Counted from the first letter of the stretch, positions 1 through 8,879 are shown. The stretch is DNA of 64,000 nt from Lentibacillus daqui (GCF_027186265.1 NZ_CP114176.1:1674001-1738000); one strand, 5' to 3'. Notes: generated from the sequence alone by a model not told the origin. Made by a program: numbers and translations.

Positions 1-200
1 GTTATCAGGTTTTTGCTGATGACAAGGAAATTGGATTTGTGACATCGGGCACACAATCTCCAACATTGCAAAAAAATGTGGGTTTAGCATTATTACAGGC
101 TGAATATGCAACTGTAGGTACAAAGGTTCAAATTCAGGTCAGGAAAAGAGCACTACAAGCGGTTATTGTCGCAACACCATTTTATAAACGTGCAAAATAG
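1..200 (+). CDS. gcvT: Aminomethyltransferase GcvT (T-protein), C-terminal part
   Basis: This is the last 66 codons or so of a gene that begins before the window. The translated end reads EIGFVTSGTQSPTLQKNVG and then a beta-rich tail ending in FYKRAK, typical of the C-terminal barrel of the glycine cleavage T-protein. T-protein transfers the methylene group from the aminomethyl-lipoyl H-protein to tetrahydrofolate. The stop lies 15 nt before gcvPA, so the two are co-transcribed in the usual gcvT-gcvPA-gcvPB order. The promoter, and any glycine riboswitch, would lie upstream of the window. Confidence 0.93.
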   Translation, partial: YQVFADDKEIGFVTSGTQSPTLQKNVGLALLQAEYATVGTKVQIQVRKRALQAVIVATPFYKRAK

Positions 201-215
201 GGGGAGGGAATACCA

Positions 216-1568
216 GTGGAATTTCGATATTTACCAATGACAGAAGAAGATAAACAGGCAATGCTTGAGAAAATTGGTGTAGAAAATACTGATGCATTAT
301 TTTCCGATATTCCGGAACACGTTCGATTTAAAAGGGAACTGCAGCTGAAGCAACCTGCAAATGAGTCGGAATTGAAAAAGGAATTGGCTGGTCTGGCAAA
401 ACAAAATGCGAATTTACAGGATCATTGTTCGTTTCTTGGGGCAGGTGTCTATGATCATTTTATCCCGTCTGTTGTCGACCATGTCATTTCCCGTTCTGAA
501 TTTTATACAGCATATACACCTTACCAGCCGGAGATCTCTCAGGGGGAATTGCAGGCAATCTTTGAATTTCAGACGATGATTTCTGAGTTAACCGGTATGC
601 CGATTGCTAATTCATCCATGTATGATGGAGGAACAGCGTTGGCTGAAGCAGTAACATTGAGCGCGGGTTCAACCAAAAAGCAAAAAATTCTTGTATCCAA
701 AGCAGTGCACCCCGAATCCCGGGAAGTAATTACTACCTATGCCAAAGGGCAAAATCTTGAGATCATCGAAATTGATCAATATAACGGCCGAACAGATTTA
801 AAACAATTGGCGAATGAACTCGATGAAAATACAGCGAGTGTGGTGATGCAATATCCAAACTTTTTCGGTCAAATTGAACCATTGGATGAAGTGGAAACGT
901 TGATTCGTCAGCAAAAGAAAACGATGTTCATTGTGTCCAGCAACCCTTTGGCATTGGGATATCTAACCCCGCCTGGAGAATTTGGTGCTGATATTGTCGT
1001 TGGGGATACGCAAGTTTTCGGCATACCTGCCCAGTTTGGCGGCCCGCATTGCGGCTATTTTGCAACAACAAACAAATTAATGCGCAAGGTTCCGGGCAGA
1101 TTAGTTGGTCAAACGATAGATGAAAACGGCCAACGTGGTTTTGTCTTAACATTACAAGCAAGAGAACAGCACATCCGCCGTGACAAAGCAACCTCAAATA
1201 TTTGTTCCAATCAGGCATTGAATGCACTGGCAAGTTCAGTAGCCATGAGTTCGATCGGCAAACACGGAATCAAACAAATGGCCATGTTGAATATGCATAA
1301 AGCACGGTACATGAAGGAACAGCTGGAAAAGAAAAACATTGAGATTGTCACGACTGGTCCTTTTTTCAATGAGTTTGTTATCCAATTGCCTGGTAATGTG
1401 TCAACATATAATAAACAATTATTGAAAAAAGGGTTCATCGGCGGCTATAATCTGGAACGGTCTTATCCTGAATTAACAGGACAGATGTTGCTTGCCGCTA
1501 CAGAGATTCGTACAAAAGCGGAGATCGATACTTTTGTAAAAGAATTGGGGGATATTCATGGTTGCTAA
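216..1568 (+). CDS. gcvPA: Glycine dehydrogenase (decarboxylating) subunit 1
   Basis: 450 residues, matching the family length of about 448. It is the N-terminal half of the split P-protein of the glycine cleavage system, found in Firmicutes as two subunits that form a heterotetramer with GcvPB. The complex decarboxylates glycine and passes the aminomethyl group to the lipoylated H-protein in the cytoplasm. Recognisable family segments include YRYLPMT-like N-terminus, FLGAGVYDHFIPSVV, YTPYQPEISQG and GGPHCGYFA. The start is GTG at 216, preceded by the strong Shine-Dalgarno AGGGGGAGGG. The 3' end overlaps gcvPB by 11 nt, implying translational coupling. Confidence 0.97.
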   Translation: MEFRYLPMTEEDKQAMLEKIGVENTDALFSDIPEHVRFKRELQLKQPANESELKKELAGLAKQNANLQDHCSFLGAGVYDHFIPSVVDHVISRSEFYTAYTPYQPEISQGELQAIFEFQTMISELTGMPIANSSMYDGGTALAEAVTLSAGSTKKQKILVSKAVHPESREVITTYAKGQNLEIIEIDQYNGRTDLKQLANELDENTASVVMQYPNFFGQIEPLDEVETLIRQQKKTMFIVSSNPLALGYLTPPGEFGADIVVGDTQVFGIPAQFGGPHCGYFATTNKLMRKVPGRLVGQTIDENGQRGFVLTLQAREQHIRRDKATSNICSNQALNALASSVAMSSIGKHGIKQMAMLNMHKARYMKEQLEKKNIEIVTTGPFFNEFVIQLPGNVSTYNKQLLKKGFIGGYNLERSYPELTGQMLLAATEIRTKAEIDTFVKELGDIHGC

Positions 1569-3018
1569 AGATTTTCCATTAATTTTTGAACGCAGTAAGG
1601 CAGGAAGAACGAGTTATAGTCTGCCAGCATTAGATGTACCGGAATATGATTTACAATCGGAATTCGATGAGCAATTCATCCGTCAGACACCGCCGGAATT
1701 GCCGGAAGTAAGCGAATTGGATATCATCCGGCATTATACCGGATTGTCCAATCGCAACTATGGTGTAGACTCAGGATTTTATCCACTCGGTTCGTGTACG
1801 ATGAAATATAATCCGAAAATAAATGAAGATGTAGCCCGGCTGCCAGGCTTTAGCCAAATTCATCCATATCAAGATCCGGAAAGTGTTCAAGGTGCATTGG
1901 CCATGATGTATGATTTACAAACAGCATTAGCGGAAATCACCGGGATGCATCAGGTTTCATTACAGCCTGCTGCAGGTGCACAAGGGGAATGGACCGGGTT
2001 AATGATGATTCGTGCTTTTCATGAAGCAAATGGGGATAGGAAACGAACCAAGGTCATTGTCCCTGACTCCGCACATGGCACTAACCCTGCATCCGCATCT
2101 GTTGCAGGTTTTGAAGCGGTAACAGTAAAATCGAATGAAAAAGGTTTGGTAGATCTTGATGACTTAAAACGCGTGGTTGGTGAGGATACAGCAGCATTAA
2201 TGCTGACAAACCCGAATACATTGGGGTTATTCGAAGTAGAGATTCTGGAAATGGCGAAAATTGTACATGATGCCGGTGGGAAACTGTACTACGATGGTGC
2301 CAATTTAAATGCCATTATGGGCTACACCAGACCAGGTGATATGGGATTTGATGTTGTTCATTTGAATTTGCATAAAACCTTTACCGGGCCACATGGCGGT
2401 GGAGGTCCAGGTTCGGGTCCGGTTGGAGTTTCAGATGAATTGGCCGCATTCCTGCCAAAACCGCTGCTTGTCAAACAAAACGACAAGTATATGTTTGACC
2501 ACGATCGGCCACAATCAATTGGTCGGGTGAAGCCGTACTATGGTAATTTTGGGATTAATTTACGTGCATATACCTATATTCGGACTATGGGTGGTGAAGG
2601 GCTTAAAAAGGTTAGCGAATTTGCGGTATTAAATGCTAATTACCTGATGCGACGTTTGGCAGATGAATATAAATTGCCTTACCTACAGCACTGTAAGCAT
2701 GAATTCGTGCTTTCCGGTAAAGATCAAAAGAAATTGGGAGTCAGAACCCTTGATATCGCTAAACGTCTGCTGGATTATGGGTATCATCCGCCAACCATTT
2801 ATTTCCCGTTGAATGTGGAGGAAGGAATGATGGTTGAACCAACAGAAACAGAGTCGAAGGAAACATTGGATGGGTTCATTGATGCAATGCTTGCCATTGC
2901 CAAGGAAGCAAGAGATGATCCAGAGACCGTCCAAGAGGCACCACATACAACTGTTGTTAAGCGGATGGATGAAACAACCGCCGCACGAAAGCCGGTATTA
3001 CGGTATCAAAAAGAATAA
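1558..3018 (+). CDS. gcvPB: Glycine dehydrogenase (decarboxylating) subunit 2
   Basis: 486 residues, near the family length of 488. This subunit carries the PLP-binding half of the glycine decarboxylase. The Schiff-base lysine is K273 in HLNLHKTFTGPHGG, followed by the glycine-rich GGGPGSGPVGV loop. Other family landmarks are PLGSCTMKYNPK and QPAAGAQGEWTG near residues 80-145. It starts at ATG 1558 inside the end of gcvPA, as in other Bacillaceae. The gene ends the gcv operon: a strong terminator follows its stop directly. Confidence 0.97.
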   Translation: MVAKDFPLIFERSKAGRTSYSLPALDVPEYDLQSEFDEQFIRQTPPELPEVSELDIIRHYTGLSNRNYGVDSGFYPLGSCTMKYNPKINEDVARLPGFSQIHPYQDPESVQGALAMMYDLQTALAEITGMHQVSLQPAAGAQGEWTGLMMIRAFHEANGDRKRTKVIVPDSAHGTNPASASVAGFEAVTVKSNEKGLVDLDDLKRVVGEDTAALMLTNPNTLGLFEVEILEMAKIVHDAGGKLYYDGANLNAIMGYTRPGDMGFDVVHLNLHKTFTGPHGGGGPGSGPVGVSDELAAFLPKPLLVKQNDKYMFDHDRPQSIGRVKPYYGNFGINLRAYTYIRTMGGEGLKKVSEFAVLNANYLMRRLADEYKLPYLQHCKHEFVLSGKDQKKLGVRTLDIAKRLLDYGYHPPTIYFPLNVEEGMMVEPTETESKETLDGFIDAMLAIAKEARDDPETVQEAPHTTVVKRMDETTAARKPVLRYQKE

Positions 3019-3022
3019 ATAG

Positions 3023-3072
3023 AAAAAGCCAAAGTCGGTGTGTTAAAAACATAACGGCTTTGGCTTTTTTAA
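3023..3072 (+). terminator. Rho-independent terminator of the gcv operon
   Basis: A 13-bp stem, AAAGCCAAAGTCG pairing with CGGCTTTGGCTTT (one G-T pair), is followed by a T run. It starts 5 nt after the gcvPB stop codon. The A run on its 5' side could let it work for the opposite strand too, where yqhL ends near 3131. Confidence 0.93.
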
Positions 3073-3130
3073 TGGAATGATGTTTTTGAGTACAAGTTAA
3101 ACCAGACTAGTATCAATGCGTGCAGCTTCT

Positions 3131-3496
3131 TTATTTAATCTTTCCTGTCCATTTTTTAAAGCCGCCTTTGAGTTGATTTACGTCTTGATAGCCTTTTTTA
3201 TGAAGCAGTTCTGCTGCCCGGACGGATCGTGTTCCATTTTGGCAATAAAGGTAGACAGGTTTATCCTTCCGTAATTCAACGAGACGTTGTTTCATTTGCG
3301 TTAAAGGTATATTTCTTGCGCCAAGTATATGCCCTTTTTTAAATTCCTGGGGCTCACGTACATCGATTAATTGGGCTTTGCGATACCCTTCCTTAAACTG
3401 GTCCTCGGTTAGCGTTTTTAAATAAGCTCGCTGTCGGAAATAGCGAAACAGCATAAATGCAATGATAAGCACAAGTGCAATAATGAGAATTGTCAT
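3131..3496 (-). CDS. yqhL: Membrane-anchored rhodanese-like protein YqhL
   Basis: 121 residues. One hydrophobic helix at residues 2-19 anchors the protein, followed by a basic stretch and a single rhodanese domain (about 28-118). The active-site loop is CQNGTRS with the catalytic cysteine at C85; the family uses this cysteine as a persulfide sulfur carrier. The motif DVREPQEFKKGHI is also typical. It is the B. subtilis YqhL orthologue by sequence type and by position after gcvPB. A physiological acceptor is not known from the sequence. The gene is transcribed against its neighbours. Confidence 0.9.
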   Translation of the reverse strand: MTILIIALVLIIAFMLFRYFRQRAYLKTLTEDQFKEGYRKAQLIDVREPQEFKKGHILGARNIPLTQMKQRLVELRKDKPVYLYCQNGTRSVRAAELLHKKGYQDVNQLKGGFKKWTGKIK

Positions 3497-3777
3497 GTTT
3501 TTTCCCCCGTTTTTTAATGCTTCTAATTTCTATTATATGGTTCATGATCAATTTTTTCAAAGAGTTTAATGTTAATATCTATGAAAAGTAGGTCTATATA
3601 CCTATGTTTATTTTCTTGATAAGATGTATCATGTAATTTGTGATATTTTGCGGTTGATATATTTGCTAAAACATCCTCATGGTAAATGCAAATGGTGAAA
3701 AAAATGATTTAAACAATTGTATTGGTTATTTACTTGTTTTATCGCAAAATTACACACGAAATTACATTTTTTCATGT

Positions 3778-3808
3778 TTGACAAAAACATGCTTTTTTGC
3801 TTCATAGT
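3778..3808 (+). promoter_or_regulatory. Candidate sigma-A promoter of nrdJ
   Basis: A perfect -35 TTGACA at 3778-3783 is followed after 19 bp by CATAGT (4 of 6 matches to TATAAT). The first NrdR box begins at the end of this -10, so bound NrdR would cover the promoter or start site. A second possibility is TAAAGT at 3873-3878 with a weaker -35. Not experimentally anchored. Confidence 0.5.
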
Positions 3809-3854
3809 ACAATATATAGTGTATTTTTAAAAAGGCAAGCACAATATATTGTTC
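3807..3854 (+). promoter_or_regulatory. Tandem NrdR boxes
   Basis: Two sites fit the NrdR consensus acaCwAtATaTwGtgt. Box 1 is 3807-3822 (gtaCaAtATaTaGtgt) and box 2 is 3839-3854 (gcaCaAtATaTtGttc). All core positions match in both. Their 32-bp centre-to-centre spacing is about three helical turns, the arrangement known for NrdR boxes upstream of ribonucleotide reductase genes. NrdR is the ATP/dATP-sensing repressor of these genes. Confidence 0.88.
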
Positions 3855-3913
3855 TTTTTAGTTTATTTATGGTAAAGTGATTCTAGAAGTTAAATAGGAA
3901 AAGGAGTGAGGAA

Positions 3914-6475
3914 ATGTCGACGGCTGTCGAAGAGCGAAATCAAATAAACATAAAAAATTTAAACCAGGACATTGCATTGTTCCCGCAAGTTCACCCGATC
4001 ACGACAGATATGAAGTTAACACATAAAGGGGTATCAAGACTTGTGATGCTGGACCGTTACGCATTTAAAGATACAGAAAAGAAAACCTTGAAGGCGGGGG
4101 ACTTTGTTGTATTGACGGTGAAAGCAGATCCGAAATTTCCAGCACGTGGTCTCGGTTTTGTAAAAGATATTGACTGGGTTCATAAGCAAGCTGATATACA
4201 GGTTAATCCAGAATTTGTCCATGTCCTCGATCTTGAAGAAGAACGTGAAACCGGAGTAGTCAAGCGTTCGCTCGATGTGATTGATAAGCCATTGGAGGTT
4301 TATTACGAACAGATTGCCAAACGAAATGCAACGGGGCTTTCTCAAGTTGAACCAACAGAAGAGAAACGGCGTGAATCATTCATCAAGTTTAACAAAGAAT
4401 TATCAAATCTAAACTTTATTCCGGCCGGCCGGGTTCTTTATGGCGCTGGTTCAAAAACAGATGTCACGTTCTTTAACTGTTACGTGATGCCATACATCCA
4501 GGATTCGCGTGAAGGGATTTCCGATCATCGCAAACAGGTTATGGAAATCATGAGCAGAGGTGGTGGTGTTGGTACCAATGGATCAACACTTAGACCTCGT
4601 AATACATTGGCAAAAGGGGTCAACGGGAAATCATCTGGTTCCGTATCATGGTTGGATGATATTGCCAAATTAACTCACTTAGTTGAGCAAGGCGGCTCAA
4701 GACGTGGAGCGCAAATGATAATGCTTGTAGATTCTCACCCGGATATCATTGAATTTATTATTTCCAAGATGCAGAACCCGAGAATTTTACGATACTTAAT
4801 TGAAAACACTGGAGACGAACAAATCAAACAGCTAGCACAAGAAAAATTGAAGTTTACGCCATTGACAGAAACAGAGGTTGCACTGTATCAAGGGATTGTT
4901 AATTATAAAACGATGCCAGGATTGGGCGGTTTTTCCGAAGCAGCGATTAAAGAGGCCGAAACCAAATTAAGAGACGGCGGAACATATTCTGTTCATCAAC
5001 CAGAGTTTTTAACTGGTGCGAATATCTCCGTTTGCTTAACGAAAGATTTCATGACTGCCGTGGAAAATGACAGCTGGTATGAACTGCGTTTTCCGGATGT
5101 AGAAAATTACACAAAACAGGAAATGGAAGACTATAACAGCCAATGGCATGAAGTGGGCGACGTTCGCAAGTGGGAAGAAATGGGTTATGGTATTCGGGTT
5201 TATCGCCGGATCAAAGCCAAGGAATTATGGAACTTAATTAATATTTGTGCAACGTATTCAGCGGAACCGGGAATTTTCTTTATTGACAATGCGAACGATA
5301 TGACGAATGCCAAAGCTTATGGCGATCAGGTTGTCGCAACAAATCCGTGTGGAGAACAACCACTTGCACCATACTCAGTCTGTAATTTAGCAGCAGTGAA
5401 CCTTGCTGAATTTGCAAATAAAGACACCAAAACAGTAAATTTCGAGAAACTAAAGCAAACAGTACAAACTGGTGTGCGAATGCAGGATAATGTGATTGAT
5501 GCCACACCATACTTTTTAGAGGAAAACAGAAAACAAGCGTTAGGTGAACGTCGTGTTGGTCTCGGCGTCATGGGACTTCATGATCTCTTGATTTACTGTG
5601 AAACCGAATATGGTTCAGTAGAAGGAAACAAATTGGTCGATCAAATATTCGAAACGATAGCTACAACCGCATATCGTGCATCGATTGAATTGGCCAAGGA
5701 AAAAGGAAGTTTCCCATTCCTGATTGGTAAGACGGACGAAGAAACAAACGAACTTCGTCAAGCATTTATCGATACTGGTTACATGAAACAAATGCCAGAT
5801 GATATTAGACAGAACATATTAAAATATGGCATTCGGAACTCCCATTTATTAACTGTTGCGCCAACCGGATCCACTGGTACAATGGTTGGCGTAAGTACCG
5901 GATTAGAACCATATTTTTCCTTTTCGTACTTTAGAAGTGGACGACTTGGAAAATTTATTGAGGTTAAGGCAGATATTGTTCAAGAATATTTAGATCAACA
6001 TCCGGATCAGGATCCAAATCAATTACCTGACTGGTTCGTTTCAGCAATGGAATTACCACCGGAAGCACATGCTGATACCCAATGTGTCATCCAGCGCTGG
6101 GTAGATAGTTCCATTTCCAAAACGGTTAATGCACCAAAAGGATATAACGTCGAGCAAGTAGAGAGCGTCTATCAACGTCTATACCGGGGGGGAGCCAAAG
6201 GTGGCACGGTTTATGTAGACGGCAGCCGTGATACCCAAGTGCTAACCTTAAAGGCGGAGGAAAATTCATTTGATGAAACAGATGAAACAGAACAGACACA
6301 AGAACAGCCGCGTGTTGTGCTGATGGATACCATCCAAGAGCTGGATAAAACAAACGTTACCATCGGTTCAGAAGTTGGAGATACTTGTCCGGTGTGCCGT
6401 GAAGGCAGTGTAGAAGACATTGGTGGTTGTAATACATGCACAAGCTGTGGTGCCCAATTGAAATGCGGGTTATAG
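3914..6475 (+). CDS. nrdJ: Adenosylcobalamin-dependent (class II) ribonucleotide reductase
   Basis: 853 residues. It reduces ribonucleotides to deoxyribonucleotides using a cob(II)alamin/thiyl radical instead of oxygen-dependent diiron chemistry. The finger-loop thiyl cysteine is C479 in NPCGEQPLAPYSVCNL; redox cysteines appear in FFNCYVMPY and SVCNL. Near residue 645 comes the phosphate-binding APTGSTGTM. The C-terminus (about 825-853) is a zinc-ribbon-like module with CPVC, CNTC, CTSC and a final CGL, which is expected to shuttle electrons from thioredoxin. ATG 3914 follows AAAGGAGTGAGG. The gene sits between yqhL and mntR, where B. subtilis has lipM, so its position is lineage-specific. 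Control by NrdR is likely from the two upstream boxes. Confidence 0.97.
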   Translation: MSTAVEERNQINIKNLNQDIALFPQVHPITTDMKLTHKGVSRLVMLDRYAFKDTEKKTLKAGDFVVLTVKADPKFPARGLGFVKDIDWVHKQADIQVNPEFVHVLDLEEERETGVVKRSLDVIDKPLEVYYEQIAKRNATGLSQVEPTEEKRRESFIKFNKELSNLNFIPAGRVLYGAGSKTDVTFFNCYVMPYIQDSREGISDHRKQVMEIMSRGGGVGTNGSTLRPRNTLAKGVNGKSSGSVSWLDDIAKLTHLVEQGGSRRGAQMIMLVDSHPDIIEFIISKMQNPRILRYLIENTGDEQIKQLAQEKLKFTPLTETEVALYQGIVNYKTMPGLGGFSEAAIKEAETKLRDGGTYSVHQPEFLTGANISVCLTKDFMTAVENDSWYELRFPDVENYTKQEMEDYNSQWHEVGDVRKWEEMGYGIRVYRRIKAKELWNLINICATYSAEPGIFFIDNANDMTNAKAYGDQVVATNPCGEQPLAPYSVCNLAAVNLAEFANKDTKTVNFEKLKQTVQTGVRMQDNVIDATPYFLEENRKQALGERRVGLGVMGLHDLLIYCETEYGSVEGNKLVDQIFETIATTAYRASIELAKEKGSFPFLIGKTDEETNELRQAFIDTGYMKQMPDDIRQNILKYGIRNSHLLTVAPTGSTGTMVGVSTGLEPYFSFSYFRSGRLGKFIEVKADIVQEYLDQHPDQDPNQLPDWFVSAMELPPEAHADTQCVIQRWVDSSISKTVNAPKGYNVEQVESVYQRLYRGGAKGGTVYVDGSRDTQVLTLKAEENSFDETDETEQTQEQPRVVLMDTIQELDKTNVTIGSEVGDTCPVCREGSVEDIGGCNTCTSCGAQLKCGL

Positions 6476-6490
6476 GATGATGTTTGTCAA

Positions 6491-6528
6491 GAGGGGCTAA
6501 TCATTTATTGATTAGCCCCTAATTTTTG
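6491..6528 (+). terminator. Terminator of nrdJ
   Basis: A 12-bp stem, AGGGGCTAATCA pairing with TGATTAGCCCCT, followed by AATTTTT, lies 15 nt after the nrdJ stop codon. Confidence 0.93.
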
Positions 6529-6623
6529 CGGATATGGCTTGTCTATCGGATAGTTATCATGTATCCTTAAACTAGAAACATTGTTGCCTTCCCTAAAAAT
6601 TATTTTCGAAGTGAGGAGATTTT

Positions 6624-7040
6624 ATGCCAACTCCAAGTATGGAGGATTATATAGAACTGATATATAAATTAATTGAATCGAAAGGGTATGCACGTGTATC
6701 CGATATAGCCGAAGCATTAGAGGTGCATCCATCTTCTGTTACAAAAATGGTACAAAAATTAGATAAAGATGAATACTTGAATTATGAAAAATACCGGGGA
6801 TTTATTTTAACTGCCAAAGGCAAAAAAATTGGTGAACGATTGGTATTTCGTCATGAATTACTTGAGCAGTTTTTGGAAATTATCGGCGTGGAAAAAGAAA
6901 ATATTTATCAGGATGTGGAAGGAATTGAGCACCACCTAAGCTGGAATTCCATTGACCGAATCGGTGATGTTGTGCAGTATTTTAAGGCGGATAAGGAACG
7001 GATTGCCAAATTACGTGAAAACCATATTGAAGCTGAATAG
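6624..7040 (+). CDS. mntR: Manganese-dependent transcriptional regulator MntR
   Basis: 138 residues (B. subtilis MntR has 142). A DtxR-family winged helix-turn-helix (residues 5-70, with VHPSSVTKMVQKLDK as recognition region) precedes the dimerisation and metal-binding domain. All six Mn(II) ligands of the B. subtilis protein are present at identical positions: D8, E11, H77, E99, E102 and H103. With Mn(II) bound it represses manganese uptake genes and can activate efflux genes. ATG 6624 follows GTGAGGAG. It stands alone between terminators. The identity is secure because the sequence is nearly collinear with the B. subtilis protein. Confidence 0.97.
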   Translation: MPTPSMEDYIELIYKLIESKGYARVSDIAEALEVHPSSVTKMVQKLDKDEYLNYEKYRGFILTAKGKKIGERLVFRHELLEQFLEIIGVEKENIYQDVEGIEHHLSWNSIDRIGDVVQYFKADKERIAKLRENHIEAE

Positions 7041-7048
7041 GACGATCG

Positions 7049-7084
7049 GAATCCATCTAACCAGGTGGGTTCTTTTATTTTCTT
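7049..7084 (+). terminator. Terminator of mntR
   Basis: GAATCCATCT (7049-7058) pairs with AGGTGGGTTC (7063-7072), including two G-T pairs, around a 4-nt loop. A T-rich tract TTTTATTTTCTTTT follows. Confidence 0.75.
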
Positions 7085-7154
7085 TTAATTTCATGTTCTA
7101 ATTTTTAAACATTTTGCTTAAAGATGTATAAAGCCCGAATAAGGAGCGAAATCG

Positions 7155-8045
7155 ATGAAAATTGATGGCGTGTTCTCTGGCGGTGGTGTAAAGGCTTATG
7201 CGTTTGTGGGTGCGTTACAAAGCGTAGAAGAGCATGGGCATGAATTTGTTCGCGTGGCAGGCACTTCTGCTGGAGCCATTGTTGCTGCATTTGTGGCGGC
7301 GGATTATCGGCTGCAGGAACTGAAAAAAGTACTGGAAGAACTTGACTTGAGGAATTTCCGCGATCCGCCCGCCATAAGTAATTATATTCCATTTAGCAAG
7401 TGGTTGTTTTTTTATTTTCAAATGGGGATTTATAAGGGTGATAAACTGGAAAATTGGTTATATGAACGTTTAGCCGCGAAGAAGATCTATACGTTTAGTG
7501 ATGTCAAGCAAGGTCAATTGAAGGTAGTTGCCAGTGACTTATCACTTGGGAAGATGGTTGTCATTCCAGACGATTTGGAACGTCTCTATGGTATAAACCC
7601 AAATTATTTCCCCATTGCTAAAGCAGTACGCATGAGCGCAGGGTTTCCGTATTTTTTTATGCCCAAAAAATTACCAGGTAAAACAAGACAAAAAAGTATT
7701 ATGGTTGATGGCGGTTTACTAAGCAATTTTCCGCTTTGGATCTTTGAAAACGGTGATACTACGAAAAAGCGGCCAGTTTTAGGGATAAAATTAAGCGCAG
7801 ATATGTCAGAACCCCATCCACGGAAAATTAAAAATGCATTTGATATGTTCCATGCCCTCTTTTCTACCATGAAACAGGCACATGATGCACGTTATATCTC
7901 GAAATCGCAAAAAAATAACATCATCTTTATACCGGTTGAAGATGTGGAGACAGTTAACCTTTCGATTCCGGAGACAGTGAAAACCAATTTGATTAACACA
8001 GGAAGAATGAGCGCGGATCAGTTTTTGTGCAATTGGCCTAAATAA
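7155..8045 (+). CDS. yqhO: Patatin-like phospholipase family protein YqhO
   Basis: 296 residues. The patatin fold is shown by the oxyanion-hole glycines FSGGGVKAYAF (residues 7-17), the nucleophile elbow GTSAG with S38, and the catalytic aspartate D185 in VDGGLLSNFP, forming a Ser-Asp dyad. Family members hydrolyse acyl esters of lipids; the substrate here is unknown. No signal peptide is visible, so it is probably cytoplasmic. ATG 7155 follows AAGGAGCG. The position next to mntR is the same as yqhO in B. subtilis. A bidirectional terminator follows. Confidence 0.9.
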   Translation: MKIDGVFSGGGVKAYAFVGALQSVEEHGHEFVRVAGTSAGAIVAAFVAADYRLQELKKVLEELDLRNFRDPPAISNYIPFSKWLFFYFQMGIYKGDKLENWLYERLAAKKIYTFSDVKQGQLKVVASDLSLGKMVVIPDDLERLYGINPNYFPIAKAVRMSAGFPYFFMPKKLPGKTRQKSIMVDGGLLSNFPLWIFENGDTTKKRPVLGIKLSADMSEPHPRKIKNAFDMFHALFSTMKQAHDARYISKSQKNNIIFIPVEDVETVNLSIPETVKTNLINTGRMSADQFLCNWPK

Positions 8046-8109
8046 AGTGAGCGTCAATTCTGTCGGTCGTTCTGCTTCCCAATGAATGTACGTTGAAAGA
8101 ATATCAATG

Positions 8110-8150
8110 AAAAAACCGAGCTGTCATTTAAAAGGATGCCCGGTTTTTTC
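8110..8150. terminator. Bidirectional terminator between yqhO and yqhP
   Basis: AAAAAACCG and CGGTTTTTT flank a loop of about 23 nt that includes the yqhP stop codon. A and T runs on opposite sides let it serve both convergent genes. Confidence 0.75.
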
Positions 8151-8511
8151 TTTTTTGTTTATTGCCGTTTCCATCAATCACCCGCAAATGGGTTGCACGT
8201 TTGGTGGCCTTTTTTTTCATGTTTAATGGTTGCGGTGATTTTTGGCGAACTGATTTCTTATTATTTGTTTTATATTTTGCTTTTGATTGTTTCACTGCTT
8301 GCTTGTATTTTTTCATGTCGCTGGAAGGGGCCCTTTTCTTAAGAAACACGAAATAGATTACCGCGAAAATCGCTATACTGACACCGAGCATGGTAAAAAT
8401 ACGGCCGAAAAAGTGTGCTGTATTATTAAATAGTTGAGAAAACAAGCCGATAACAGCAAGACCGATGATCACATAAACGAACACGGAAAACTTATTGCGA
8501 ATCATAAACAT
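8128..8511 (-). CDS. yqhP: Membrane protein of the YqhP / SA1362 family
   Basis: 127 residues. Two hydrophobic helices (about residues 9-28 and 35-56) are followed by a long, very basic and lysine-rich tail with the end RKNRASF. This layout matches the uncharacterised YqhP/SA1362 family, and the gene sits next to yqhO as in B. subtilis. The function is unknown. The start is ATG 8511 with the reverse-strand Shine-Dalgarno AAAGGAGG just upstream. The cationic tail suggests a cytoplasmic side that binds RNA, DNA or acidic lipid, but this is only a guess from composition. Confidence 0.75.
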   Translation of the reverse strand: MFMIRNKFSVFVYVIIGLAVIGLFSQLFNNTAHFFGRIFTMLGVSIAIFAVIYFVFLKKRAPSSDMKKYKQAVKQSKAKYKTNNKKSVRQKSPQPLNMKKKATKRATHLRVIDGNGNKQKRKNRASF

Positions 8512-8879
8512 TCAGACCTCCTTTCAAGGTACGTAGATACAAAACTCCCTTATTTTCTGTATACCACCAAAGAGGGGGTTTATATCGTCTTTTTTACTGG
8601 TTATCTTAAATTCTTTCCTTTTTACATGAAAATATTCAAATTTAGTTTGGTTTTTTGTTCAAAGTAAAGAAAGTATAAAATTTATGGATATATGAAGCTT
8701 ATAACTGGAAAGGCCATGTCCGGCTCCAGCGCCCAGCGGCTAGTGTGCTTCCTTCACCTTCCTATTGGCTCACTTCCTAATTTCATTTTACTAAAAAACA
8801 TGGGGTTTCACTAGCCCGGATTATAAACTTCGAGACTTAATTTTCGACAATTGGTGATAATAGGGGTGGAGGTGGTATT
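8512..8879. other. 368-bp intergenic region between divergent yqhP and yqhR
   Basis: It contains promoters for two divergent genes, none of which I can assign, and the hairpin-forming repeat at 8705-8825. No coding sequence is seen; the short forward reading frame at 8434-8667 overlaps yqhP in antisense and lacks features of a gene. B. subtilis yqhQ, which lies here between yqhP and yqhR, is absent. Confidence 0.6.
8705..8825. repeat. Hairpin-ended intergenic repeat
   Basis: The stretch begins around GTCCGGCTCCAGCGCCC and contains perfect arms GGCTAGTG (8738-8745) and CACTAGCC (8809-8816). The GC-rich head in AT-rich surroundings resembles short intergenic repeats scattered through halophilic Bacillaceae genomes, as I recall them. 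Only one copy is in this window, so the repeat status is inferred. Confidence 0.45.

Larger units (their letters stand above)
3497..3913. other. 417-bp intergenic region before nrdJ
   Basis: An AT-rich stretch between divergent yqhL and nrdJ. No coding sequence is credible. In B. subtilis the lipM (yqhM) gene lies between yqhL and mntR; no lipM remnant is seen here. The right third carries the promoter and two NrdR boxes listed separately; the left two thirds show nothing further that I recognise. Confidence 0.7.
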
